A DNA stretch of 64,000 bases from Aequorivita echinoideorum (GCF_018476645.1 NZ_JAHCTB010000005.1:1-64000); one strand, 5' to 3'. Shown: positions 8,701 to 17,614, numbered from the stretch's first letter. The notes: a model not told the origin generated them from the sequence alone. Program-made: numbers and translations.

Positions 8701-8874
8701 GCGGCTTCCACAAGTAGAATCGGGATGGGGGTTGTAATTATTGGTGGCACTATGTTTTCACTAATATTAACACTTTTCGTTATTCCGGCGCTCTATTATA
8801 TGTGGTCGAGGGAGAAAGTGCACCGCCCGGAATTTGATGATTTAGAAAAATATGAAGTTCAGCAAAGCGTATAA
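5776..8874 (+). CDS. RND multidrug efflux pump, inner-membrane subunit (HAE1/AcrB type)
   Basis: A 1032-residue AcrB/MexB-type proton antiporter, full length for the family, with the duplicated 12-TM plan (TM1 at about 10-30, the central TM block about 335-480, the last about 850-1010). The proton-relay residues are present: the TM4 Asp pair in GLVVDDGIVVTEN (about 399-400) and the TM10 Lys in GLVTKNGILIVEF (about 922). Large periplasmic porter loops lie between. It is central in the adaptor/pump/channel operon, overlapping the adaptor by 1 base and the channel gene by 23 bases, so the tripartite complex is probably made in fixed ratio. HAE1-type motifs argue against heavy-metal (HME) specificity. 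Confidence 0.95.
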   Translation: MNLSTLSIKRPVLTIVMNVAIVLFGIIGYTYLGVREFPSIDPAQISVRTNYSGANSDIIESQITEPLEKSINSIDGIRNITSSSNQGSSRINIEFNLDKDLESAANDVRDKVSQAVRSLPEDIDAPPVVSKADADSDAIISMTVQSDNKNVLELSDYADNVIAPRLQTIPGVSSVQIWGQRKYAMRLWIDPIKLASYGITVAEVRAALLAQNVELPSGKLTGANTELTVKTIGNLSTEEEFNNIIIFADAEKVVRMSDIGKAVLEAENMETKLSDSGQPMVALAIIPQPGTNYVDIADAFYIEYEKLKKDLPADFKLNIARDNTVFVKRAIVEVVETLGIAIVLVILVIFFFFRNWSMALRPLIDIPVSLIATFFIMWLFGFSINVLTLLAIVLATGLVVDDGIVVTENIYKKVEEGMTPIEAAIKGSNEIFFAVISISITLAAVFLPVIFLEGFVGRLFREFGVVLGAAVLVSAFVSLTLTPMLNAYLMKPGKQKQSKFYVVTEKYFQKMNTSYADSLKKFMGRKWLSFPILLVCLGMIGLFYSLLKKETAPYDDRSYIRASVTAPEGASYDYMDRFMNELTNLINDSIPEKKVNLIITSPGWGSGSVNSGRAIISLVEPEDRERSQHEIADDLTKWTRQYTNARVSVSESPTISVNRRGGMPIQYIIQAQNFEKLEEKIPAFMEAVENNPTFSNSDVDLKFNKPEIYVTIDREKAQSLGVSVLDVAQTLQLSLSGQRFGYFLMNGKQYQVMGQFDKKDRDAPMDLTSMFVKNEAGDLIQMDNLVTTEEHSSPPQLYHHNRYMSATVSAALAPGQSISDGIDAMENIKETVLDDSFTTDLGGESRDFVESSSNTLFAFGLALVLIFLILAAQFESFIDPLIIILTVPMAVAGAVFSLWLFGQTWNIFSQIGTIMLIGLVTKNGILIVEFANQLREEGMPKGKAIMEAAESRLRPILMTSLTIALGALPIALSLGAASTSRIGMGVVIIGGTMFSLILTLFVIPALYYMWSREKVHRPEFDDLEKYEVQQSV

Positions 8875-10168
8875 TTTTTTATTGGTATTTCTTTTTTTAA
8901 TAGTTTCCCATTCTGGGCTAGCTCAGGAATTGCTTACTGCTGAAGAGGCGGTGGCAATAGCTTTGGAAAATAATTTTCAAATAAAAATTGTAGCGAATGA
9001 ACTTGAAATCGATGAAACTGCGGTTTCGCCGGGATTGGCGGGAATGCTTCCGCAGGTAAATGCCGTTGTGGACAACAACCGAAGCCAGCAGGATATAACA
9101 CAAGTACGGTCTGATGGTACTGAAATTTCAAGGAATAATGCGAAAAACAACAGTCTAAGTTATGGCGTAGAACTGGATTGGACTATTTTTGATGGGCTGC
9201 GGATGTTCGCGCGTTATGATCAACTAAAGGAAATAAAGAATCTAGGCGAAGCCGAACTAAAACAGGCTATTTTGGTTACGGTAAGCGATGTGATGACTAC
9301 CTATTATGATCTCGTTCAGCAACAGCAACAGCTTACTGCATTGGATAGCACATTGGTAATTTCGCGCCAACGTGTGGATCTTGCCAACAATCGTTTTGAA
9401 ATTGGAAAAGCCTCAAAACTCGAGCTGTTGAATGCACAAGTTGATGAAAACACAGACCAGACGCTGTACTTACGTCAACAGGAGTTATACGAAAATACAA
9501 AAACCCGCCTCAATGAAATTTTGGGGAGAGATGTCAAAGAAGAATTCAAAGTAGTGGATATTGTCGTGGTGGATGCGGATTTATTTCTTCCGAAATTGGA
9601 AGAATTGGCCCAAGAACAGAATCCGCAACTGCAGGTGCAAATAATCAATAAACGAATTGCTGAACTTCAATTTAAACAAGTGAGGGCGGCCCGGTTTCCA
9701 ATAATAAGTGCCCAAACAGGTTATATTCTCAGTGATTCGGAAAACAGTCTTGGTTTTACCACGAGCAACAATGTACAGGGTTTCAATTATGGGTTTAGCG
9801 CAACGCTCAATATTTTTGATGGCTTCAACCAAAATCGAAATGAGAAAATAGCACGCATCCAAATTGAAAATTCGGAACTCGTGATTGAACAACAAACCCA
9901 AACGTTGCTATCCCAATTGTCCACTGCCTACCAAACATATAGTACCAATTTACTTTTGATGGATTTGGAAGAAAAAAATGAAGATATTGCAAAGGAAAAT
10001 CTGGACATTACCATGGCCAAATATAAAATAGGAACAATCCCTACCATTGAATTCAGAACCGCGCAACTCAACTACATCAACGCCGTATTGCGCTCCAGTA
10101 ATGCTGCATATGAAGCTAAACTTTCAGAAATTACATTAAAGGAATTGGCGGGAAATCTTACGCTTTAA
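8852..10168 (+). CDS. TolC-family outer-membrane efflux channel
   Basis: This 438-residue protein has a signal peptide (about 1-24, ending SGLAQ) and two repeats of the outer-membrane efflux protein domain, rich in heptad-like alpha-helical segments (for example ELLNAQVDENTDQTLYLRQQ and the IEFRTAQLNYINAVLRSSNA segment near the end). It is the expected exit duct of the tripartite RND pump encoded just upstream. ATG 8852 lies inside the end of the pump gene, in another frame, so translational coupling is likely. A long untranslated gap follows before the next gene's promoter. Confidence 0.93.
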   Translation: MKFSKAYNFLLVFLFLIVSHSGLAQELLTAEEAVAIALENNFQIKIVANELEIDETAVSPGLAGMLPQVNAVVDNNRSQQDITQVRSDGTEISRNNAKNNSLSYGVELDWTIFDGLRMFARYDQLKEIKNLGEAELKQAILVTVSDVMTTYYDLVQQQQQLTALDSTLVISRQRVDLANNRFEIGKASKLELLNAQVDENTDQTLYLRQQELYENTKTRLNEILGRDVKEEFKVVDIVVVDADLFLPKLEELAQEQNPQLQVQIINKRIAELQFKQVRAARFPIISAQTGYILSDSENSLGFTTSNNVQGFNYGFSATLNIFDGFNQNRNEKIARIQIENSELVIEQQTQTLLSQLSTAYQTYSTNLLLMDLEEKNEDIAKENLDITMAKYKIGTIPTIEFRTAQLNYINAVLRSSNAAYEAKLSEITLKELAGNLTL

Positions 10169-10230
10169 GCTTAAAAACACAACTTTTTAAATTCTATTAA
10201 TTTAACTTTTTAAACCCAAGTATGGTTTAC

Positions 10231-10238
10231 TATATTTG
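10231..10238 (+). promoter_or_regulatory. Bacteroidetes-type -7 promoter element
   Basis: TATATTTG fits the TAnnTTTG consensus and lies 33 bases before the ATG of the secreted HYR protein gene, with T-rich sequence around the -33 position. The element fits the following gene having its own promoter separate from the efflux operon. Confidence 0.6.
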
Positions 10239-10271
10239 CGCGATTTTTTTTTAACAATATTAAACAGAAAC

Positions 10272-11672
10272 ATGAAGAAATTTTACTCATTATTTATTGC
10301 AATGCTTTTATCATTAGTTTCTTTCGGCCAAGTGCTAAATGAAACCTTTGACGATAACAGCGGTTTTACTACATCAACACCATTTTTCTCTGATGGGACC
10401 GGAGATTATTTCGGTCTGGCCGGCGTAAATGATTTTAATGGAGAGCCCACGCCTACACAGCTAAAAGCATACACAGGCTTCACAGGCGGATTTTTAACCG
10501 GAATGGATCTGGATGGTGAAGGCGCTTCTCTCCCGATTATAATCGATTGGACAGGACTTGATATTGATGAACTGTCAGATTTAACGTTCAGTGGAGAGTT
10601 TGCTGAATTTTTTGATACTCCGGGTGACATAGACGATAATGATTTCATTATTGTAGAATATCAGATAGACGGAGGTGGATACCAAAACTTGATTGCCTTC
10701 GCCGGAGCAGATTTTACTGGAGGCGGTGGAAATGCAAACGGAAATTTCCGTGAGGATACAGATTTTGACGGGCTTGGTGATGGCAATCTATTAACAGATG
10801 CTTCGCAGGTATTTACTAAAACAATTGTTGGTACGGGATTATTATTAGATTTACGCGTTACAGTTTCTGTAGACTCTGGTGATGAGGATTTCGCAATTGA
10901 TTCGTTTAACATTAACGGAACAGCTCCAAATGACATTACACCGCCAGTCATTACGTGCCCAACAAATATCACGCAAGATAATGATTTGGGGATTTGTGGA
11001 GCTGTGGTGACTTTTGACGCTGCCACCGCAACTGATGACGTAGATCCAAATCCAATAGTGACTCAAACTGGTGGGCCTGAAAGTGGTGACGAATTTCCAG
11101 TGGGAGAAACAACCGTTACATTTACAGCCACAGATGCTGCAGGAAATGTGAGCACTTGCAGTTTTACCGTGACTGTAGAAGACGTAGAAGCACCAGTTGT
11201 AACTTGTCCAGGATTGCAAACAGTTTCTGCAGATGAGAATGGAATGTATGAAATCCCAGATTACATTGGTGATGGTTTGGTAACTATTGAGGATAATTGC
11301 GCAACTGAATTTACAACAACGCAATCTCCCGTTGCTGGAACTATGGTGGCCGAAGGCACTACCACAGTAATTATCGAAGCTAGCGATGATGCTGGAAATA
11401 CAGCTGGTTGTTCTTTTGATCTTCTTGTTGAACCTTTCTTGGGTGTAAATGATATAGATCTTGCTCAAGTTTCATTGTTTCCAAACCCCGCGAAAAATAG
11501 GGTAACTGTAAACACAGATGTTGAAAATATTACAGTTTACAACGTTTTGGGTCAACAAGTATTGGTTTCAGAAACGAATACTTTTCAAGTGAATACTCTT
11601 TCAAAAGGAGCTTATTTAGTAAAAATTACTACACTTAATGGAAGCGCGGTTAAGCAGCTGATCGTAGAATAA
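10272..11672 (+). CDS. Secreted HYR-domain protein with T9SS C-terminal sorting signal
   Basis: A cell-surface or secreted protein of 466 residues. A signal peptide (MKKFYSLFIAMLL...SFGQ) is followed by an Asp/Gly-rich N-terminal domain of about 190 residues with no named family. One clear HYR (hyalin-repeat, Ig-like) domain follows (about 210-300, starting PPVITCPTNI), then a second partial HYR-like segment (about 305-385). The type A T9SS sorting domain closes the protein (about 400-466, starting VSLFPNPAKN and ending KQLIVE). ATG 10272 was chosen over the earlier TTG because it begins the signal peptide. Possible roles are adhesion or matrix formation; no catalytic motif is seen. Confidence 0.85.
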   Translation: MKKFYSLFIAMLLSLVSFGQVLNETFDDNSGFTTSTPFFSDGTGDYFGLAGVNDFNGEPTPTQLKAYTGFTGGFLTGMDLDGEGASLPIIIDWTGLDIDELSDLTFSGEFAEFFDTPGDIDDNDFIIVEYQIDGGGYQNLIAFAGADFTGGGGNANGNFREDTDFDGLGDGNLLTDASQVFTKTIVGTGLLLDLRVTVSVDSGDEDFAIDSFNINGTAPNDITPPVITCPTNITQDNDLGICGAVVTFDAATATDDVDPNPIVTQTGGPESGDEFPVGETTVTFTATDAAGNVSTCSFTVTVEDVEAPVVTCPGLQTVSADENGMYEIPDYIGDGLVTIEDNCATEFTTTQSPVAGTMVAEGTTTVIIEASDDAGNTAGCSFDLLVEPFLGVNDIDLAQVSLFPNPAKNRVTVNTDVENITVYNVLGQQVLVSETNTFQVNTLSKGAYLVKITTLNGSAVKQLIVE

Positions 11673-11693
11673 TTTTCAGAATTGTTTATTTAA

Positions 11694-11724
11694 AAAAAGC
11701 CACTCCGCACAGGGGTGGCTTTTT
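11694..11724 (+). terminator. Terminator after HYR protein gene
   Basis: AAAAGCCAC and GTGGCTTTTT flank an 11-base loop, 22 bases after the stop codon. Confidence 0.75.
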
Positions 11725-11888
11725 ATTTTCCATAATTCAATAATTTTTCTTAGTATTCTATATGGTTTGGTCACAGAAGTATATGAAATAACATATGAGA
11801 ATTAGTTTCTCGAGGTAAAACTTATAGTTGCAACCAACAAATTACTCCCCCAATTTTCCGACATTTGAATTTCTTATTCTGAAAAAAA

Positions 11889-12428
11889 TTGAAGAAACAG
11901 CTTATAGCCATAACATTTTTATTCATATTAATTGCGCCGGCAGTTACTATTTATGGCTACCTTCAATTTGAAAAAAAATCCCTAAAGCGCGAGATCAAAA
12001 GAAGAATAATTGCCGGGATAGCCGAAGAAGAACTGGTGCTTTTGAAATTTTCAAAAGAAGAATCCAAAACTCAACTTCGCTGGGAACATTCAAAAGAGTT
12101 TGAATTTGAAGGGCAGATGTATGATGTTGTTTCAAAAAAAACTGTGGGAGATTCCATTTTTTACCGTTGCTGGTGGGACCACGACGAAACGGCCCTTAAT
12201 AAAAAATTGAAAAATCTGGTTGCAGACGCGTGGAATTTGGATAAAAAAAACACCGATGCCCAAATCAATTTGTATTCTTTTCTGAATTCATTCTTTTTTA
12301 ATGAAACTGTTGCTTGGCAGCCTAAAGTTTATGCTTCTGAAATAATTTTTCATAAAGTGCTCTTGCATCCACAAACTTTCCGTTCAATTATACATTCACC
12401 GCCTACACCACCGCCAAGACGGTTTTAA
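11889..12428 (+). CDS. Small membrane-anchored protein upstream of a TonB receptor, hypothetical
   Basis: The 179-residue protein has one N-terminal hydrophobic segment (about 5-25) and a periplasmic domain of mixed charge. It contains a CWWDHDET stretch (near residue 98) and a proline-rich, basic C-terminus (SPPTPPPRRF). The start is a TTG at 11889, as no ATG fits. It ends 92 bases before the TonB receptor and is probably co-transcribed with it, which suggests a helper role in uptake (inference). No named family was recognised. Confidence 0.65.
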   Translation: MKKQLIAITFLFILIAPAVTIYGYLQFEKKSLKREIKRRIIAGIAEEELVLLKFSKEESKTQLRWEHSKEFEFEGQMYDVVSKKTVGDSIFYRCWWDHDETALNKKLKNLVADAWNLDKKNTDAQINLYSFLNSFFFNETVAWQPKVYASEIIFHKVLLHPQTFRSIIHSPPTPPPRRF

Positions 12429-12520
12429 AAATCACTTGTTATTTTTAAAAGAAGCTGCCTTTTTGGTGGCTAAAACCAGTATGCTTCATTTGAAGCACCA
12501 TAAACTAAAAACAAACCGCA

Positions 12521-14926
12521 ATGCGAAAATTAATATTATTGTGGTTATTGTTGGGCGCCGTAGGCACGGCGATTTCGCAAACAATAACCATCAAAAACAA
12601 TCAAACCCAACAACCTATTGAGTTGGTGACCCTTAGCAGTGCCAGCCCAAGTGTGTTTGCAACAACAAATGCTGAAGGACAGGCAAATATCGCTGCATTT
12701 AAAGGGGTGGAGCGAATTGAGATTCGTTCCTTGGGCTATAAAACCCTCACGCGAAGTTATGCCGAACTTGAGGCAACTTTGTTTATACTTGAAATGGAAA
12801 CTTCAAATTTGAATCTAGATGAAGTTGTAATTTCCGCAACCCGTTGGCGCCAATCCACGGATGATATTCCTTCAAAAATTATCAATATTTCTGCTGAGGA
12901 AGTGGCACTGCAAAACCCACAAACGGCAGCTGACTTATTGGGAATATCCGGAAAAGTGTTTATCCAGAAAAGTCAGCAGGGCGGTGGAAGCCCTATGATT
13001 CGTGGTTTTGCCACGAGCCGTTTGCTGTATTCCGTTGATGGTGTGCGCATGAATACCGCTATTTTCCGTTCCGGAAATCTTCAGAATGTAATCAATATTG
13101 ATCCATTTGCCGTTGAAAATACCGAAATACTTTTTGGTCCCGGATCCGTCATTTATGGTAGTGATGCCATTGGTGGGGTTATGAGTTTTCAAACCTTGAC
13201 GCCGCAACTTTCGCTAACGGACCAACCGTTGATTACCGGTAAAGCAGGCGCGCGCTATTCTTCAGCTAACAATGAAAAGACAGGGCATTTTGATGTAAAT
13301 CTCGGTTTCAAAAAATGGGCTCTCGTAACCAGCGTCACTTCTTGGGATTATGATAATCTGCGGCAGGGAAGCCACGGTCCGGAAGATTATATCAAAGATT
13401 ATTACGTGCAGCGGCAAGATAGTATGGACGTGGTAATTACTCAGGATGATAAACTGTTGCAGATTCCTTCAGCGTATTCACAGATAAATATGATGCAAAA
13501 AATCAGATTTAAACCGAATGAGCGCTGGGATTTTCAATATGGTTTTCACTTCTCTGAAACTTCGCCGTATGGAAGGTATGATAGGCACAACCGCGTTCGT
13601 AACGGTACCGCGCGTTATGCGGAATGGGATTACGGACCTCAAATATGGATGATGAATAATTTGAATGTGAGCTTTAATGCAAATAATTCGGTATTTGACC
13701 AAATGAGCCTTCGCTTGGCACACCAATGGTTTGAGGAAAGCCGGATAGACCGTTCGCTAAATAATAATGAGCGGAATACCCAAAGTGAAGAGGTGAGCGC
13801 CTATTCCATCAATCTTGATTTTGTAAAAGCAACGCACGCAAATAACACTTTGTTTTATGGTGTTGAATATGTACTGAATGACGTTGATTCCTTTGGAAAA
13901 TTGACTGATATTTCAACAAATATTTCTGAAATGGGCCCTTCACGCTATCCGCAATCAACTTGGCAATCAATGGCTGCATATGTAACCGATGAATTTAAGA
14001 TATCTGAAAAGTTTACTTTGAGTGCCGGTGCGCGTTACAATCACGTTTTGCTCGATTCAGAATTTGATACTACATTTTATCCATTTCCGTTTACCGAAGC
14101 AAATTTGAGCAACGGCGCGCTTACCGGAAGCCTTGGTGGCGTGTATCGCCCCGATGAAACTTGGGTTTTGAGTGGCAATTTGGGCACCGCGTTCCGTTCG
14201 CCAAATGTGGATGATGTTGGGAAAGTTTTCGACAGCGAGCCGGGCAGCGTAACAGTACCAAACCCCGACCTTAAACCGGAATATGCCTACAATGCAGATT
14301 TGGGCGCGGCAAAGGTTTTTGGCGATTTGGTAAAAGTGGATATTACTGGATATTACACCCATTTGGAAGATGCTTTGGTGCGCCGCAATTTTCAATTGAA
14401 TGGCTTGGATAGCATTCCGTACCAGGGTGAATTGAGCCAAGTCCAGGCCATACAAAATGCGGCAGTAGCGCACGTGTATGGTATTCAGGCTGGCGTTGAG
14501 GTAAAATTGCCACAAGGTTTTGGATTTTCAACCGATGTGAATTTTCAAAAAGGGGAGGAAGAACTTGACAATGGAACCACAAGTACTTCAAGGCACGCTG
14601 CCCCATTTTTCGGTATTTCAAGATTGAATTATAAGGCGAATAACCTGAATATGGAATTGAATTTAGCCTATCAAGCCAAACGTGATTTTGAAGATTTGCC
14701 CGAGGAAGAAAAGGAAAAGACGGAAATTTATGCTCTGGATGAAAACGGAAATCCATATGCGCCATCGTGGTACACGCTCAATTTCAAAGCGCTCTATAAA
14801 TTAACCGAAACATTTGATGTAAGTGGAGGAATCGAAAATTTGACGGACCAGCGTTACCGTCCATATACCTCTGGTATTTCAGGTGCTGGCCGCAATTTTA
14901 TTTTGGCCGTTACGGCGCATTTTTAA
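12521..14926 (+). CDS. TonB-dependent outer-membrane receptor
   Basis: An 801-residue ligand-gated outer-membrane transporter. It has a signal peptide (about 1-19, GTAISQ), a carboxypeptidase-regulatory-like domain (about 20-92, with the EIRSLGYKT turn), a plug domain (about 105-215, with QQGGGSPMIRGFATSRLLYS and GPGSVIYGSDAIGGVM) and a 22-strand barrel ending in an aromatic residue (VTAHF). The plug and the NLTDQRYRPY segment resemble siderophore, heme or cobalamin receptors of the FepA/BtuB type and not SusC, and no SusD partner is present. The substrate is unknown; no Fur-type box was identified. Confidence 0.92.
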   Translation: MRKLILLWLLLGAVGTAISQTITIKNNQTQQPIELVTLSSASPSVFATTNAEGQANIAAFKGVERIEIRSLGYKTLTRSYAELEATLFILEMETSNLNLDEVVISATRWRQSTDDIPSKIINISAEEVALQNPQTAADLLGISGKVFIQKSQQGGGSPMIRGFATSRLLYSVDGVRMNTAIFRSGNLQNVINIDPFAVENTEILFGPGSVIYGSDAIGGVMSFQTLTPQLSLTDQPLITGKAGARYSSANNEKTGHFDVNLGFKKWALVTSVTSWDYDNLRQGSHGPEDYIKDYYVQRQDSMDVVITQDDKLLQIPSAYSQINMMQKIRFKPNERWDFQYGFHFSETSPYGRYDRHNRVRNGTARYAEWDYGPQIWMMNNLNVSFNANNSVFDQMSLRLAHQWFEESRIDRSLNNNERNTQSEEVSAYSINLDFVKATHANNTLFYGVEYVLNDVDSFGKLTDISTNISEMGPSRYPQSTWQSMAAYVTDEFKISEKFTLSAGARYNHVLLDSEFDTTFYPFPFTEANLSNGALTGSLGGVYRPDETWVLSGNLGTAFRSPNVDDVGKVFDSEPGSVTVPNPDLKPEYAYNADLGAAKVFGDLVKVDITGYYTHLEDALVRRNFQLNGLDSIPYQGELSQVQAIQNAAVAHVYGIQAGVEVKLPQGFGFSTDVNFQKGEEELDNGTTSTSRHAAPFFGISRLNYKANNLNMELNLAYQAKRDFEDLPEEEKEKTEIYALDENGNPYAPSWYTLNFKALYKLTETFDVSGGIENLTDQRYRPYTSGISGAGRNFILAVTAHF

Positions 14927-14960
14927 ATTAAATTTTAACAAGTTATTTTTTTATTTCGGA

Positions 14961-14990
14961 AAAGGTTGGTTCAAAAGACCAACCTTTTTT
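14961..14990 (+). terminator. Terminator after TonB receptor
   Basis: AAAGGTTGGT / ACCAACCTTT with a 7-base loop followed by more Ts, 34 bases after the stop codon. Confidence 0.85.
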
Positions 14991-15035
14991 TATAATTAAA
15001 AATGAAATTTATTTCACTCTAAACTATATTAATCG

Positions 15036-15043
15036 TAATATTG
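15036..15043 (+). promoter_or_regulatory. Likely -7 element and ArsR operator region
   Basis: TAATATTG resembles TAnnTTTG and lies 17 bases upstream of arsR. It is embedded in ATCGTAATATTGCAAT, which resembles boxes bound by ArsR/SmtB repressors. Autoregulation of the ars operon by its own repressor is the family norm; the exact box is inference. Confidence 0.4.
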
Positions 15044-15060
15044 CAATAAAACAATTAAGC

Positions 15061-15393
15061 ATGGGAATTTCAAAGACCGAAATATTCACCGAAGATCAAA
15101 ATACAATTGCTGCCTTTGCAAAGGCGTTTGCCCACCCGGCGCGCGTCGCCATCTTACAGCATTTATTTAAAATCGATTCCTGTATTTGTGGCGAATTGGT
15201 AAACGAAATAGGCCTTGCACAGCCTACCATCTCCCAGCATTTAAGGGAATTAAAACAACTTGGGCTTATAAAAGGAAGTGTAGAGGGAACAAGTGTTTGT
15301 TATTGTATCGACGCCAAAAATTGGGAGAAAATGAAAAAAACGATGGCTCAATTTTTAGATCAGGATATTGTTTCAAAAGAGAATTGCTGTTAA
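15061..15393 (+). CDS. arsR: ArsR-family metalloregulatory repressor
   Basis: A 110-residue winged-helix repressor of the ArsR/SmtB family. The core helix-turn-helix is ELVNEIGLAQPTISQHLREL (about 46-65). A pair of cysteines in DSCICGEL (about 40-42) just before the recognition region matches the CxC-type arsenite site of classical ArsR, and C-terminal Cys residues (ENCC) are a second possible site. It is first in an operon with an ArsC-like phosphatase and an Acr3 transporter, with 13 bases to the next gene, so it probably represses this operon until arsenite binds. Confidence 0.85.
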   Translation: MGISKTEIFTEDQNTIAAFAKAFAHPARVAILQHLFKIDSCICGELVNEIGLAQPTISQHLRELKQLGLIKGSVEGTSVCYCIDAKNWEKMKKTMAQFLDQDIVSKENCC

Positions 15394-15406
15394 ATATTTT
15401 ACTAAA

Positions 15407-16039
15407 ATGACAACCAAAAGACCAATCCTTTTTCCAGAAATAGAAAACGTTCTGAAAACCATAAATACTGAAACTATTTCTAATGAAAGAAAAGATTCTT
15501 TACAACCTTTAATAGATTTCATCAAAACAAAAGTTTCAAATTCAGGGAAAATCAGATTGAATTTTATTTGCACACACAATTCCCGAAGAAGCCATCTCTC
15601 GCAAATTTGGGCGCAAGCGTTGGCGTATTATTTCAAAATTAATAATGTGCAATGCTATTCGGGCGGAACGGAAAGAACGGCGCTATTTTCTTTGGTTGTG
15701 GAAACTTTGCTGAGTTCCGGTTTCAAAATAAAATCAATTTCAGAAGGAAATAATCCTGTGTACGCCATCAAATATTCTGAAAATGAACATCCTATAATTG
15801 GTTTTTCTAAAACATTGGATGACGATTTTAATCCAAAATCAGCATTCGCGGCCATAATGACCTGCTCCCAAGCGGACGGCGGTTGCCCATTTATTGCGGG
15901 TGCTGAGAAACGAATACCAATCACATACGAAGACCCAAAACAATTTGACGGAACACCACTGCAAACTGAAAAATACAAACAAACTAGCCTACAGATTGCA
16001 ACCGAATTATATTACGTTTTCTCACAAATCAATTCATAA
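15407..16039 (+). CDS. ArsC-like low-molecular-weight protein phosphatase / arsenate reductase
   Basis: The 210-residue protein has the CX5R loop of the LMW phosphatase fold (CTHNSRRS, near residue 52) and a distal CSQADGGCPF segment (near 155), where other family members keep redox cysteines. Proteins of this type, larger than classical thioredoxin-linked ArsC, commonly sit in arsenic operons and reduce arsenate to arsenite. ATG 15407 was preferred to the upstream frame start at 15368, which would overlap arsR. It ends 3 bases before acr3. Confidence 0.8.
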   Translation: MTTKRPILFPEIENVLKTINTETISNERKDSLQPLIDFIKTKVSNSGKIRLNFICTHNSRRSHLSQIWAQALAYYFKINNVQCYSGGTERTALFSLVVETLLSSGFKIKSISEGNNPVYAIKYSENEHPIIGFSKTLDDDFNPKSAFAAIMTCSQADGGCPFIAGAEKRIPITYEDPKQFDGTPLQTEKYKQTSLQIATELYYVFSQINS

Positions 16040-16042
16040 ACT

Positions 16043-17110
16043 ATGGCTTCAAAAAGACTAAGTTTTCTGGATCGCTATTTAACCTTGTGGATATTTGCAG
16101 CTATGGCCTTAGGGGTTGCCATTGGGTATTTTTTCCCTACCTTTTCGCAGTTCATAACCGCTTTTAGCAGCGGTTCCACAAATATTCCAATCGCCATTGG
16201 TTTAATATTGATGATGTACCCACCGTTGGCTAAGGTGAATTATTCACTTTTGCCAAAGGTTTTCCGGAACACAAAAATCCTTTCCATTTCCCTTATTTTG
16301 AATTGGATTATAGGCCCTGTTTTAATGTTCTTTCTGGCAATCCTATTTCTCCGCGACTATCCCGAATATATGGTAGGCCTTATATTGATTGGCCTTGCAC
16401 GGTGCATCGCAATGGTTTTGGTATGGAATGATCTTGCCGAGGGAAGCCGCGAATACGGTGCGGGTTTGGTAGCGCTAAACAGTATTTTTCAAGTTTTTGC
16501 GTATAGTTTTTACGCTTGGATTTTTATAACCGTATTGCCACCATATTTCGGTTTTGAAGGTGCCATTGTAGATATCTCAATAGCAACCATCGCGGAAAGC
16601 GTTGCAATCTATTTGGGAATTCCATTTTTAATGGGGATTTTAAGCCGACTTATTTTGGTAAACCTGAAAGGCGAGACGTGGTACAACCAGAAATTCATTC
16701 CGGCGATTTCGCCAATTACGTTGATCGCATTGTTATTGACCATTGTGGTAATGTTTTCCCTCAAAGGCGAATTGATTGTAACCATACCCATGGATGTGGT
16801 AATCATTGCAATCCCGCTGCTGCTTTATTTTTTGGTAATGTTTGTAATTGGGTTTTTTGTCACCAAGGCAAGCGGCGCAGCATATGATAAAACAACATCC
16901 GTAGCATTCACCGCGTCAGGCAATAATTTTGAACTTGCCATTGCCGTTGCCATCGCTGTGTTCGGGCTAAATTCCGGTCAGGCATTTGCCGGTGTCATTG
17001 GGCCGTTGGTTGAGGTTCCCGCATTAATTTTATTGGTTAGGGTGTCTTTTTGGCTTCGGAAGAAGTATTTTAAGCAAACTCATAAATTTATAAGAAATGT
17101 AGATGAATAA
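16043..17110 (+). CDS. acr3: Arsenite efflux transporter Acr3 (ArsB-III)
   Basis: A 355-residue, ten-TM BASS-superfamily carrier. The conserved [14 protein letters not shown] segment (about 115-128) carries the catalytic Cys of Acr3 proteins, and [21 protein letters not shown] (about 285-305) carries the second signature. It exports arsenite made by the reductase encoded immediately upstream, completing the arsR / arsC-like / acr3 operon. It ends 3 bases from the convergent STAS gene, with no room for a terminator between. Confidence 0.93.
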   Translation: MASKRLSFLDRYLTLWIFAAMALGVAIGYFFPTFSQFITAFSSGSTNIPIAIGLILMMYPPLAKVNYSLLPKVFRNTKILSISLILNWIIGPVLMFFLAILFLRDYPEYMVGLILIGLARCIAMVLVWNDLAEGSREYGAGLVALNSIFQVFAYSFYAWIFITVLPPYFGFEGAIVDISIATIAESVAIYLGIPFLMGILSRLILVNLKGETWYNQKFIPAISPITLIALLLTIVVMFSLKGELIVTIPMDVVIIAIPLLLYFLVMFVIGFFVTKASGAAYDKTTSVAFTASGNNFELAIAVAIAVFGLNSGQAFAGVIGPLVEVPALILLVRVSFWLRKKYFKQTHKFIRNVDE

Positions 17111-17113
17111 ATT

Positions 17114-17452
17114 TTATTTATCTGATTTATAAAAAACAACAGGCTCCGTAAAATCAATCTCAGGAACCGAATTAAAATAGGAAATGCCAAGTTTGGAAAG
17201 AATGCGGGTAACAATCCTGTTCTCCGTGCAAAGAAGGATGAGCACCTTGTTGTTTTCAGCGGCCTTTTTGGAAATCATATAGAGCATACACGCGCAGGAA
17301 ATATCAAAACTGTACAACGGGTCCAGATCAATCACCAGATATTGGGTCTTGTCCAGCGCACTTTCAATCCTTTGCTGGACTTCGCTTAAGTTGCCACTGT
17401 ACAATTTACCTTCCAGATGGGCAACGTGTTGCGTTAAAAAGTGAATTTTCAT
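17114..17452 (-). CDS. STAS-domain protein (anti-sigma factor antagonist-like)
   Basis: The 112-residue protein has the STAS alternating alpha/beta pattern: LVIDLDPLYSFDISCACMLYMI at about 48-69 matches the position of the usual D-S-G-L phosphorylation loop, but here it reads FDISCACML, so the regulatory Ser is shifted or weakly conserved. No anti-sigma kinase gene is nearby. ATG at 17452. It may act in a partner-switching module encoded elsewhere or be a divergent STAS-like protein. Confidence 0.55.
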   Translation of the reverse strand: MKIHFLTQHVAHLEGKLYSGNLSEVQQRIESALDKTQYLVIDLDPLYSFDISCACMLYMISKKAAENNKVLILLCTENRIVTRILSKLGISYFNSVPEIDFTEPVVFYKSDK

Positions 17453-17614
17453 TGTATGTGACGGGTTGGGGGATCACATAGGTTACAAGAAGATTTGGGG
17501 ATAAGTTCAATGCCAATAAAGCTAAAAAAAAATTATAGGAAATCAAATCCCATTCCGTGCGATTACGGCTACAATTAAAATGGAACATTAAATCACAAGC
17601 TATCAAGGCAAAAT

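Noticed and set aside
8181-8750. 189-codon minus-strand frame
   Set aside because: Shadow of the RND pump gene, in which the conserved TM10 Lys motif lies on the plus strand.
10851-11468. 205-codon minus-strand frame
   Set aside because: Entirely antisense to the HYR protein gene, which has a clear signal peptide, domains and promoter; the frame has no recognisable domain.
14057-14515. 152-codon minus-strand frame
   Set aside because: Antisense shadow of the TonB receptor barrel with no start context.
15368-15406. Upstream start for the ArsC-like protein
   Set aside because: It would overlap arsR and add residues not belonging to the phosphatase domain; ATG 15407 fits better.
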